Positions 24,300 to 31,874 of a stretch of 36,057 bases of DNA are shown in pieces. The stretch spans positions 1 through 36,057 of the forward strand of contig QKEH01000153.1 in assembly GCA_003252385.1 (NCBI GenBank). Reading direction: 5' to 3'. The notes beneath the pieces were generated by a model. That model had not been told where the DNA came from. It worked only from the letters and a program-made list of their open reading frames with translations, and ran no database searches. The stretch is from Bacteroidota bacterium. Lineage in GTDB: Bacteria; Bacteroidota; Bacteroidia; Bacteroidales; UBA10428. The first letter of the stretch is position 1, and every line of letters begins with the position of its first letter. Position numbers and translations under genes: made by a program.

Positions 24300-25898
24300 A
24301 TGTATATAATTCGTCGCAATTCTACAGTCATTTCTTCAGAATGGTTCCTATCTTTAGAGGGAATTATTGCTATTATGCGTTTGCGGACTACTTACTATGC
24401 TTTATTTGACTTGCTCAGCGTTACCGCGGTGTTCTTAGGTCTTTTAACCCTTAAATTGGAGCCTCTTTGGTATCTCTTTCAGAAGTATTTCTATTCCTTC
24501 TTCCTGTTTATGGGCATCTGGTTCTTTATATCGGTAATCAGCAAGAAATACCGTTTGTTCCAAATTACGGATCAGCTTGAAATAATTAGCAGAATACTCC
24601 TGTGCAACCTTTTTGTTTTAGGCATTGCCACCACCTTAATGTATTTGATTCGGATCGATTTTTATTCGCGTGCGATAGTTTTAGGAACAATTGTGATAGT
24701 AACTGCTTTAGAATTAGTATTGTCTATGTTTGATTACTTTATACGGACTGCAATTATTGAACCTCCCGATGTTATTGCCACACCCTCCACCCGGAAGCGG
24801 CAGCTTTTGCGCGAGGTTTTTACGCAACGTCTATTGGAACGAAAAAGTCCTGTACAGAAGGCGAGGGAAGATGCCGTATTGGTGGAGATTGACCAGGATG
24901 CCTTTGAGTTTGTTTTCCGCTATGCTCCCATTGAATCGGCCGAAACCCTGGTGATCAGTACTACGTCGGGTTTCAATATCGATATGCAGATGAGTGATGA
25001 GTTCGAAGCTATCGTCAATCTGAAACGGATTAACGACATACGCTACGTCAATAAATTTTTTGAATCGGCCAACAGGAAACTCTGCGATGGCGGGTTGTTC
25101 ATCGATTATGTTGAAACCAAAAACCTGCGCAAAAAACGAATACTGGCCAAGTTTCCTCCGGTATTGAATTATATGGCCTACTCTGTCGATTTTGTGATCA
25201 AACGTATTTTCCCAAAATTTTTACTTACCAAGGGTTTGTATTTTTTCCTGACCCGGGGGCAGAATCGTGTGTTTACCAAGGCAGAGACGTTTGGTCGGTT
25301 GTACTCCTGCGGATTCGAAATTGTGGATGAAAAGCAAATCAGCAAGCATTTGTTTTTTATTGCCCGGAAGGTAAGTGAACCTTTTTATCCGGAGAACCCC
25401 ACCTACGGTCCTCTGATTAAACTCAAGCGGGTGGGCAAGAACGGAAAAATGATTAACGTATATAAATTGCGTACCATGCATCCCTATGCCGAATACCTTC
25501 AGGAATACATCTATATGAAGGAAGGCCTGCAGGAAGGGGGTAAATTCAAGGACGATTTCCGGGTATCTACCTTAGGGCGGATATTCCGTATGTTTTGGAT
25601 TGACGAACTTCCCATGCTGATCAATCTGCTTAAGGGCGAGCTCAAGTTGGTAGGCGTACGTCCCCTTAGCAAACACTACTTTAGTTTATATACCCTCGAG
25701 CATCAGGAACGGCGCGTAAAGTATAAGCCCGGCCTGGTACCCCCGTTCTATGCCGATAATCCCAAAACCCTGGAAGATATTATGGCTTCGGAGCAAAAGT
25801 ACTTTGATGCCTACGATAAACATCCCCTGTTTACTGACTTTAGGTATTTTTTCAAGGCAATCTTTAATATCGTGTTCAAGAAATCGCGCAGCAATTAG
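24300..25898 (+). CDS. Initiating sugar-phosphate transferase (bacterial sugar transferase family) with unusual N-terminal half
   Basis: A 532-residue protein (507 from the alternative ATG 24375). The N-terminus has about four membrane helices (within about 30-150). Residues about 370-532 form the bacterial sugar transferase domain: KRVGKNGKMINVYKLRTM, then DELPMLINLLKGELKLVGVR with Asp435-Glu436 as the probable catalytic dyad, and KYKPGLVPPFYA. It should transfer a sugar phosphate from a nucleotide donor to undecaprenyl phosphate, the first step of the locus. Between the two parts, residues about 195-365 look like the second half of a class I methyltransferase fold (ANRKLCDGGLFIDYVETK, FGRLYSCGFEIVDE). 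The usual re-entrant membrane helix just before the catalytic domain is not evident. It ends the + strand polysaccharide locus and faces the convergent SDR gene 39 bases away. Confidence 0.87.
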   Translation: MYIIRRNSTVISSEWFLSLEGIIAIMRLRTTYYALFDLLSVTAVFLGLLTLKLEPLWYLFQKYFYSFFLFMGIWFFISVISKKYRLFQITDQLEIISRILLCNLFVLGIATTLMYLIRIDFYSRAIVLGTIVIVTALELVLSMFDYFIRTAIIEPPDVIATPSTRKRQLLREVFTQRLLERKSPVQKAREDAVLVEIDQDAFEFVFRYAPIESAETLVISTTSGFNIDMQMSDEFEAIVNLKRINDIRYVNKFFESANRKLCDGGLFIDYVETKNLRKKRILAKFPPVLNYMAYSVDFVIKRIFPKFLLTKGLYFFLTRGQNRVFTKAETFGRLYSCGFEIVDEKQISKHLFFIARKVSEPFYPENPTYGPLIKLKRVGKNGKMINVYKLRTMHPYAEYLQEYIYMKEGLQEGGKFKDDFRVSTLGRIFRMFWIDELPMLINLLKGELKLVGVRPLSKHYFSLYTLEHQERRVKYKPGLVPPFYADNPKTLEDIMASEQKYFDAYDKHPLFTDFRYFFKAIFNIVFKKSRSN

Positions 25899-25937
25899 TG
25901 CTTTCCGGGTTTGGAGTGGGAAGATGCTCCCTGGAAT

Positions 25938-26945
25938 CTAGGGTAAACTATTCAGGTAGCAGCCTGCCGTATAGTCGATCGTTTCCTGTAAGGGATGAAA
26001 TGTGAAAGGGATGGTTTCTTGTAGTTTTTTGGAACTGTATTTCTGGGTGTTGTTTGCCGCATGCATGCTGTGACGGGTAATACGGGCTTCCTGGCCGGAC
26101 AGGCGGCTCCACACCCATTCGCCGCGCCATAATAGTCCGGTTAAGCGCGTTGATACCAAATGACTTGGAGCTTTCCGGCGAAGAGCTTTGGCAATCGCAC
26201 TAAATGCAGACAGGTAACTTTCGTTGGCTCCGTTAACAATAAAACGCTCGCCGTAAATGGGTTGCTCCATTAGCAGTTGAGCAACTGAGATCACATCGCG
26301 TACATCGACAAAACCGGTGCCCCCGGAAGTGGTATATCGTAAACCCCGATAGAGGACATCAAAAATACGGGCACTGCTGTGTTGCCAGTTGCCGGGACCT
26401 ACTATTACCGTTGGATTTAGTATTACGGCGTTCAACCCTTCGGCAATTCCCCTCCATACTTCCAGTTCGGCGAGGGTTTTGGTTTTTGAATAAACCGATT
26501 TGGGATCGGTTGGCCAACCGCAACTTTCCGTTGTAGGCTCTCCCGGTTCGGGCGTGGCAATTGCGGCTACAGAGCTTATGTACAGTAACTTGCTGATGTT
26601 TTTTTCCAGGCAGGTGTTAACCAGGTTTCGTGTAAGTTCAACATTGGATTGCCACAGTTGCTTTTTAAGGCGGGGGTCGAAACTTACCTGGGCAGCGCAG
26701 TGGTATACCAGGCGAGCTCCTTCCAGTGCTTCCGAAAGGGCTTCTGTATCGCTCCAATCCAACGGATACCATTCCACCCGGTTTATTAACTCATCCGGGT
26801 TGGTCGTTAGATGTTTCCATACCTCAAATACTTTTTCCGGCGAGGTCTGTGGTCGGATCAGGGCGCGAACCTTGTTATCTCCCCTGATAAGCTGGAATAA
26901 CAAATGGCCGCCTACCAATCCGGTGCCTCCGGTTACAACAATCAT
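25938..26945 (-). CDS. Extended SDR, NAD(P)-dependent epimerase/dehydratase-like reductase
   Basis: A 335-residue protein with the nucleotide-binding motif VTGGTGLVGG (4-13), an NNAG-equivalent YHCAAQVSF (81-89), catalytic Ser near 124-125 (LYISSVAAI) and YSKTK with Tyr152 and Lys156. It continues with NPTVIVGPGNW, typical of extended SDRs such as dihydroflavonol-reductase-like and nucleoside-diphosphate-sugar epimerases. The substrate is unknown. Its gene starts 9 bases downstream of the CPBP protease stop on the same strand, so it is probably the last gene of a four-gene minus-strand operon. It converges on the sugar transferase gene, and no clear terminator hairpin is visible in the 39-base gap between them. 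Confidence 0.87.
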   Translation of the reverse strand: MIVVTGGTGLVGGHLLFQLIRGDNKVRALIRPQTSPEKVFEVWKHLTTNPDELINRVEWYPLDWSDTEALSEALEGARLVYHCAAQVSFDPRLKKQLWQSNVELTRNLVNTCLEKNISKLLYISSVAAIATPEPGEPTTESCGWPTDPKSVYSKTKTLAELEVWRGIAEGLNAVILNPTVIVGPGNWQHSSARIFDVLYRGLRYTTSGGTGFVDVRDVISVAQLLMEQPIYGERFIVNGANESYLSAFSAIAKALRRKAPSHLVSTRLTGLLWRGEWVWSRLSGQEARITRHSMHAANNTQKYSSKKLQETIPFTFHPLQETIDYTAGCYLNSLP

Positions 26946-26954
26946 AACAATAGC

Positions 26955-27881
26955 TTAGGATGAAATGGGTTGCCAAAGTTTTTTCCAATTCCTCCATTGG
27001 AATTTTTTATGGCTCACCAGAATAAACACAGTTGCCGCCAGAAGGAAAAACAGATTCATCAGCCAGGGATGCAACTGTTCGATATGCCAAATGGAGGGTG
27101 TTTGCAACACCGAGGATTCATAGCTTACAAACACGGCGCTGTAAATATTGCTTACGGCATGAATGCCACATGCCATTTCAATACCATTATCCATCACTAC
27201 CAACAGTCCGGCGAAAATGCCAAAACCGATGTAGTAGGGCATGGTCGATGCAAGTCCAAACAAACGTACTTCGGGGTTGGTGATATGCAACAGCCCAAAA
27301 GCTATCGAGGTAATGAGTAAGGCTGCCAGTCGGGAGTTGAACAGCAAACCCATACCCTGCATCAGGTAGGAGCGGAACAGGAGCTCTTCAAACCAGGTTT
27401 GGAGTGGGATCATGACCAAGGCAATACCCAGCAGGGGAAAGAATAGTCGGGCATTAAAATGATAGCTGTAATTCTGGGGCATGAGCAGTGCGGTAAGGAT
27501 TTCGGCGAATACCAGGAGCAGCAGCCAAAAACCTGCGGCATAGAGCAAACGTTTCCAGCGCAGCTTTCCGTATGCCGATGCCATTTGCCCTGTATTTCGG
27601 CCGTGGAGCCAGCGAATGAAGAACCACAATGTGAAAAAACCAGCTACCGCCGGGAAAAGGAGCATGGCCAGGCCCGGGTTTTTACCAATTCCAATAAACT
27701 CCGGATTATAGGTTTGCGCAAACGACACCACATCTACCGGAAATCCCTGGCGGTTTTGGTACCAGATGGCCAGGCTCACCGGGAGCGAACCCAGAACCAG
27801 GTAGGCGAAAACAGTGGCCGTTAGCGTGATGGCATAGCGCCACCACGATGGTTTACTTTCTTTCGCATATTGAAAATACAT
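26955..27881 (-). CDS. CPBP family intramembrane metalloprotease
   Basis: From ATG 27881 the protein has 308 residues; an in-frame TTG at 27923 would add 14 residues and is less likely. It has about eight hydrophobic segments. The CPBP (Abi/CaaX-protease-like) motifs are all present: EELLFR (Glu165, Glu166 and Arg170), AFGLLHIT (His199) and GIHAVSN (His241 and Asn245). These form the membrane-embedded metal site. Family members cleave membrane or prenylated substrates or act in bacteriocin self-immunity; the substrate here is unknown. It lies between SiaC-like genes and an SDR gene on the same strand. Confidence 0.9.
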   Translation of the reverse strand: MYFQYAKESKPSWWRYAITLTATVFAYLVLGSLPVSLAIWYQNRQGFPVDVVSFAQTYNPEFIGIGKNPGLAMLLFPAVAGFFTLWFFIRWLHGRNTGQMASAYGKLRWKRLLYAAGFWLLLLVFAEILTALLMPQNYSYHFNARLFFPLLGIALVMIPLQTWFEELLFRSYLMQGMGLLFNSRLAALLITSIAFGLLHITNPEVRLFGLASTMPYYIGFGIFAGLLVVMDNGIEMACGIHAVSNIYSAVFVSYESSVLQTPSIWHIEQLHPWLMNLFFLLAATVFILVSHKKFQWRNWKKLWQPISS

Positions 27882-27944
27882 ACCCTTCTCAATTTTGAAC
27901 GGCGCAAGATAGTCAAACCCCAAGGAAATTGGTAACCGGACGGT

Positions 27945-28334
27945 TCAGATTTCTCTTAAATGAAACGGAATATACAGGGTGGTTTTTAGTAACTCTCCTG
28001 TCTCCAGTATGGTCTCATCGTCGGATTCGAAATACCAGTTAATTTCGATCATTCCCTTTTCCCGGGTCAGTTCCTGGAGCGATTTTAGAAGGATATGCAG
28101 CCATTTTGCCGAGGTGGTATTGATGTATTCAAACCTACAATCGATAATAAGTGTGTAACGGAAATTGTAAAAACAACTTTCCAGTTTTTTATAGAGTTCC
28201 TCGTAAAAAAACTGGGGAACGGTCATTCGTGAAAAACCCTGAATTTCCACTTTTTTTAAACGTTCCCGAACAATAACGTTGGGGAATTCGCATGCTATTG
28301 ATGTTTTTCCTTTGCTTGAGACAAACCAACCCAT
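27945..28334 (-). CDS. SiaC-like (DUF1987) protein, Thr form
   Basis: A 129-residue protein without signal or membrane segment. The strand-helix pattern and the motif EYINTTSAKWLHILLKSL (69-86) match the SiaC family (DUF1987), in which the Asn-Thr-Ser-Ser segment holds the threonine phosphorylated by the kinase SiaB in Pseudomonas (Thr68, from memory). Here Asn72-Thr73-Thr74-Ser75 keep a phosphorylatable residue. SiaC partners with a diguanylate cyclase and controls biofilm formation in Pseudomonas. No SiaA, SiaB or SiaD gene is seen in the window. It lies 44 bases downstream of a second SiaC-like gene. Whether it acts in a similar partner switch is inferred. Confidence 0.72.
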   Translation of the reverse strand: MGWFVSSKGKTSIACEFPNVIVRERLKKVEIQGFSRMTVPQFFYEELYKKLESCFYNFRYTLIIDCRFEYINTTSAKWLHILLKSLQELTREKGMIEINWYFESDDETILETGELLKTTLYIPFHLREI

Positions 28335-28378
28335 ACTTTAATGATTAAAGTTACCACCATCACACCCTCAAGTTTGAA

Positions 28379-28759
28379 CTATTCTGCCGTTTGCGACAGC
28401 AGGTTCACCCGGAACGTGGTTTCATTCTGAAGAAGTTGCCCGCAGGCGAGTACTGACGGGCTTTTCCCGTTCAGATACATGTTTATTTCGATTCCCGTTC
28501 CGGGAGCAAGCAGCATCAGCTTGCGGAATATGAGCCGCAACCAGCGCGATGAACTGTCGTTCATGCGTTGAAGTTTAATATTGATCGTAGCAGTATGAGA
28601 ATGTCCTTTGTTGAACGCAATTAACCATTTCAGAAGATTGCTGTAAAACCAATTGGTTTCGGTTAGGGTGGATATGCCCGAAATTTCTACCAGGCTCTCG
28701 GCTTCGTTCATATATACCCGGGGCGAATCAATACCTCCTTCAATAGAAAAAGTTCTCAT
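28379..28759 (-). CDS. SiaC-like (DUF1987) protein, natural Asp form
   Basis: From ATG 28759 the protein has 126 residues and begins MRTFSIEGGIDSPRVYMNE, a typical DUF1987 start; the frame is open nine codons further upstream, but those do not fit the family. The key segment reads LQRMNDSSSRWLRLIF, where Asn67-Asp68-Ser69-Ser70 align with Asn-Thr-Ser-Ser of SiaC, so the phosphorylated threonine is replaced by Asp. This could mimic the phosphorylated state permanently. It is the first gene of the probable minus-strand operon, and its promoter should lie in the intergenic region that also serves the divergent efflux operon. Confidence 0.75.
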   Translation of the reverse strand: MRTFSIEGGIDSPRVYMNEAESLVEISGISTLTETNWFYSNLLKWLIAFNKGHSHTATINIKLQRMNDSSSRWLRLIFRKLMLLAPGTGIEINMYLNGKSPSVLACGQLLQNETTFRVNLLSQTAE

Positions 28760-28949
28760 AGCTGTACGTTTAAACCTATAGTGCACCTGTATGGCCCGAA
28801 CCCTTATGTTTCCAATGCCTATGGAATTTCCAGACTTCGGGATGCTAACAAGTGTTTCAATGGATTAGCACCTAGGTTATTTCCAGCTAAAGTATTATTC
28901 TGTTGCTCGATACTCAACGATTGATCAGTGATTGTTGTTGATTCCTGGG

Positions 28950-28963
28950 ATGAGATATCTCAT
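28950..28963. promoter_or_regulatory. Perfect 14-bp palindrome, candidate CRP/FNR-like operator
   Basis: ATGAGATATCTCAT is a perfect palindrome with TGA-N6-TCA spacing, like many CRP/FNR-family sites. It shares 11 of 14 positions, including ATATCTCA, with the site at 22954-22967. It lies about 190 bases upstream of the SiaC-like start and about 250 bases upstream of the efflux operon. A few palindromes of this length are expected by chance in the whole window, so support is limited. Confidence 0.35.
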
Positions 28964-29130
28964 AACTTTTTTATCCACAGGTTGTTCATAACTCCAATTG
29001 ACATTTTAAGGGTTAATATCGGTTGCGAGCACCGGTTTTAGGCGGCAAAAGGGGATTAACCGCCTATTTTACCGATAACTGGCAACTGTTAACCGATTTA
29101 TTTTTTAGTATCCCAAAGCAGACTCCTATT

Positions 29131-29160
29131 TTTGTCGGCAAATTCGAATAGGTACATGTT
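29131..29160 (+). promoter_or_regulatory. Candidate Bacteroidota-type promoter of the efflux operon
   Basis: TTTG at 29131-29134 and TACATGTT at 29153-29160 are 18 bases apart and resemble the -33 (TTTG) and -7 (TAnnTTTG) elements of Bacteroidota promoters; the -7 element matches at four of six defined positions. The efflux operon starts at 29210. The inverted repeat at 29143-29172 overlaps it. Confidence 0.35.
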
Positions 29161-29172
29161 AGGCTATTCGAA
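29143..29172. promoter_or_regulatory. Inverted repeat operator candidate upstream of efflux operon
   Basis: TTCGAATAG (29143-29151) and CTATTCGAA (29164-29172) are perfect 9-base arms with a 12-base spacer. The repeat overlaps the candidate promoter and ends 37 bases before the first efflux gene, which fits a repressor or activator site. No regulator gene lies next to it in the window. Confidence 0.5.
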
Positions 29173-29209
29173 ATAAAAATGCACAATAATATTTAAACAG
29201 TTCAGAAGA

Positions 29210-30580
29210 ATGAAATTAGGGATAAATGCAGGTGTTGTTCTGCTGGGAAGCCTGTTAACGTTTCAGTTGATGGCACAGAGTGATACCATCGAAAAGTCGT
29301 TTTCGCTGGAGGAAGCTCAAAAATTTGCGGTAGATAACTATTATCAAAGTAAAAACGCGTCGCTCGACATAAAATCGGCCAAATGGAAGGTATGGGAGAC
29401 CACGGCTATTGGCTTGCCTCAGGTTTCTGTTTCGGCCTCGTACCAGCACATACCCGGCGATATACCGGCAATCGATTTTGGTAGCGAACTTGCGGTCATT
29501 TTTGAACCGTTGGCAGAGGCCGGAATCTTGGATCCCAATGCAATTCCTGCCGGAGAGCCTTCGGCCATTGCTGTGCGTAATTCGTTAACCTATACGGCAA
29601 CGGTTTCGCAGCTTATTTTCAGCGGCGAATACATTGTGGGCTTACAGGCTTCCAAGGCTTATCAGGGCATGTCGGCGGAAGCCTCGGAAAGAACCAACCT
29701 GGAAATCAAAGCTTCAGTGGCGGAGGGCTATTATTCGCTTCTGATACTGAAAGATAACCGGGAAGCAGTGGTAAAAACCCTGAAGAATTTACAGGATAAC
29801 CTGGTCCGTATGCAAAAGATGTACAAGCAGGGATTTATCGAAGATACCGAGGTCGACCAGATAGACCTGGTGGTTAAAACAACTGGTAACGAATTGGCCT
29901 CTATGGATCGGCAAATCGAGTTTTTAGAAAACATGTTCAAATACCAGATTGGCCTGGAACCGCAAACCAAGGTTACCCTTACCGAAGCCATTGATGACCT
30001 CATAGCCCGGAACCTGGTGAACGATTCGAACTACGTTTTTAACCTCGACAAGAACATCGACTATCGGATGCTGAGTACCCAGGAGCGCTTAATGGAGCTG
30101 AGCATGCGTCGCGAGCAATCAAAGTATTTGCCCAGCGTGGCTGGATTCTATCAATACCAGGATAAAACCGAGAAGGCCGATTTCGACTTTACGATCAATC
30201 ACATTGTCGGGGTAAGCGTGGAGGTTCCCATTGTGACCAGTGGTTCGCGAATTGCAAAGGTAAGCCAGGCACGTATTGAGTACGAAAAGGCGCTCAACCA
30301 AAAGGAACAGGAGGCCAACCGACTGGTTACCGCTGCGCGGCAGGCCAGTTACGATTACCATACAGCGGTGGAAAAGTATACCAACGCACTGGACAATCTC
30401 CATTTGTCGGCCAGGGTGTACGAGAAAACCAATTTGAAACACCAACAAGGTGTGGTGTCGAGCCTAGAACTTACGCTGATCAATAATCAGTACCTGCAGG
30501 CTCAAATGGGCTATTCCATGGCTGTACAGGAACTTCTGACCGCTAAAACCAAGTTGGATAAAGCTTTCAATCTATTATAA
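29210..30580 (+). CDS. TolC-family outer membrane efflux protein
   Basis: A 456-residue protein with an N-terminal signal peptide (about 1-22, ending LMAQ before SDTI). The remainder is rich in long amphipathic helices and has the family features: SLEEAQKFAVDNYYQSKNAS at the start, VEVPIVTSGSRIAKVSQARI in the second repeat and RVYEKTNLKHQQGVVSSLEL near the end. TolC-type proteins form trimeric beta-barrel channels with a periplasmic alpha-helical tunnel. The length is normal for the family. It is the first gene of a three-gene operon with the adaptor and RND permease, so it provides the outer membrane exit duct. The exported substrate is unknown. Confidence 0.92.
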   Translation: MKLGINAGVVLLGSLLTFQLMAQSDTIEKSFSLEEAQKFAVDNYYQSKNASLDIKSAKWKVWETTAIGLPQVSVSASYQHIPGDIPAIDFGSELAVIFEPLAEAGILDPNAIPAGEPSAIAVRNSLTYTATVSQLIFSGEYIVGLQASKAYQGMSAEASERTNLEIKASVAEGYYSLLILKDNREAVVKTLKNLQDNLVRMQKMYKQGFIEDTEVDQIDLVVKTTGNELASMDRQIEFLENMFKYQIGLEPQTKVTLTEAIDDLIARNLVNDSNYVFNLDKNIDYRMLSTQERLMELSMRREQSKYLPSVAGFYQYQDKTEKADFDFTINHIVGVSVEVPIVTSGSRIAKVSQARIEYEKALNQKEQEANRLVTAARQASYDYHTAVEKYTNALDNLHLSARVYEKTNLKHQQGVVSSLELTLINNQYLQAQMGYSMAVQELLTAKTKLDKAFNLL

Positions 30581-30583
30581 CCC

Positions 30584-31855
30584 ATGTATACTATTATAAA
30601 GAACACCATAATGAAAAGAGCAGGATTACTAGTTTTAACGGTTGTTATGGCAGCTTGCGGAGGGCCAACGACCAGCGAAAGTATCGAAAAACTGATTACC
30701 CGAAGAGATTCGCTCCAGCAGGTGCAATACCAGCTGGATAAGGAACTGAACGCCATTGACCAGCAAATTGCCCTGTTGGATACCTCGGCCAGCAAGGAAG
30801 ATGTCAAGCTTCAGAAGCTGATTACCATGCAGAAGGATCGTATGGCAAAGATGGAACTGAAAGTAAGACAGTTGGAGAATAAACTCTCCAAGCCTGAGGA
30901 AGATAATTTAACTCCCGTGGCGGTAAAAGAGATGAAAGGCGAAACCTTCAAACACTACATAACTGTTTACGGTGAGGTAGAGGCCGATAAGTATGCCATG
31001 ATCAGCCCTGAGATGGGCGGCCGTATTCAAGGGATACCTGTAAATGAAGGTCAGCGAGTGGGCAAAGGGGAATTATTAGTGTCCCTGAATACCGAAGCGA
31101 TCCAAAAACAGATCGAAGGTTTGGAAAGCAGCCTGGAATTTGCGGTGAGCACTTTCGAAAAGCAAGATGTTTTATGGAAACAGGGCATTGGTTCTGAAAT
31201 GCAATACTTACAGGCTAAGAATACCAAAGAAAACCTCGAAGCACAATTGGAATCGTTAAAAGCCCAGAAACAAATGGCTCAAATCCGGGCACCTTTTGAC
31301 GGGGTAGTGGATAAGATCTTTCTGAAAGTGGGCGAGCTGGCTTCCCCTGGATTTCCGGTTGTGGAATTTGTGAATTTGAGTCGTATTACCATCAAAGCCG
31401 ATGTGCCGGAGAAATTTATCGACGAGGTGAAAACCGGCCAGGAGGTAGAACTTACCTTTGCTGCATTGCCGGGGATGATTTTAACCGCACCAATTAAGAA
31501 TGTGGCTAAAGTTATCAATAGTGCCAGCCGTACCTTTCAAATTGAGCTTTCGGTGAACAATGCCGGCGAGCGCATCAAACCCAATATGGTATCTTCTATT
31601 CGTATCAACGACTTTACCCGCGAGAGTGCTTTTGTGGTTCCTTCCCTGGTAATTCGGAAGGATATTTCGGGCGAATTCCTCTACCTGGTTAAAGAGCAGG
31701 AGGGTAAATCCATCATTTCCAAACAATATGTTAAACCCGGCAAAGCCAATAACGACCAATCACTTATTCTGGAAGGTTTACAGGAAGGCGACCAAGTGGT
31801 GGTGGAAGGTTTCCATCTGGTGAGCACAGGGCTGCCGGTAAAAGTTGTAGAATAA
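30584..31855 (+). CDS. RND efflux periplasmic adaptor (membrane fusion protein), lipoprotein
   Basis: The frame gives 423 residues from ATG 30584; an ATG at 30611 gives 414 and starts the signal cleanly (MKRAGLLVLTVVMAAC), with a lipobox ending at Cys16 by that numbering. The lipoyl and coiled-coil parts follow: VEADKYAMISPEMGGRIQGI, EGQRVGKGELLVSL, a long helical hairpin, then RAPFDGVVDKIFLKVGE. The beta-barrel and membrane-proximal parts contain KTGQEVELTFAALPGM and ESAFVVPSLVIRK. An extra N-terminal coiled coil (about residues 30-110) precedes the first lipoyl half. It bridges the permease and outer membrane channel and lies 3 bases after the channel gene. Confidence 0.92.
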   Translation: MYTIIKNTIMKRAGLLVLTVVMAACGGPTTSESIEKLITRRDSLQQVQYQLDKELNAIDQQIALLDTSASKEDVKLQKLITMQKDRMAKMELKVRQLENKLSKPEEDNLTPVAVKEMKGETFKHYITVYGEVEADKYAMISPEMGGRIQGIPVNEGQRVGKGELLVSLNTEAIQKQIEGLESSLEFAVSTFEKQDVLWKQGIGSEMQYLQAKNTKENLEAQLESLKAQKQMAQIRAPFDGVVDKIFLKVGELASPGFPVVEFVNLSRITIKADVPEKFIDEVKTGQEVELTFAALPGMILTAPIKNVAKVINSASRTFQIELSVNNAGERIKPNMVSSIRINDFTRESAFVVPSLVIRKDISGEFLYLVKEQEGKSIISKQYVKPGKANNDQSLILEGLQEGDQVVVEGFHLVSTGLPVKVVE

Positions 31856-31874
31856 TACGCCAAAGAGGATCACT

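Larger units (their letters stand above)
28787..29209. other. Divergent intergenic region between SiaC-like and efflux operons
   Basis: This is the longest stretch without a gene, about 420 bases. It contains a perfect 14-base palindrome (28950-28963), a single DnaA-box-like TTATCCACA (28971-28979), several GTTAACC/GGTTAAT-type repeats around 29011-29095 and a candidate promoter with a 9-base inverted repeat near its right end (29131-29172). I see no coding region or RNA gene in it. It must carry the promoter of the efflux operon and probably that of the minus-strand operon. Confidence 0.6.

Noticed and set aside
25899-25937. GGAG...CTCC pairing between the convergent genes as a terminator
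   Set aside because: Only a 4-bp stem and no T-run on either strand.
28971-28979. TTATCCACA, a perfect DnaA box, near A/T-rich sequence
   Set aside because: A single copy without further boxes or dnaA/dnaN-type neighbours; one such 9-mer on either strand is not unusual in 36 kb. Not an origin.
29011-29095. GGTTAAT / ATTAACC / GTTAACC repeats in the divergent intergenic region
   Set aside because: Short and irregularly spaced; they could be chance in A/T-rich sequence, so no separate feature was called.
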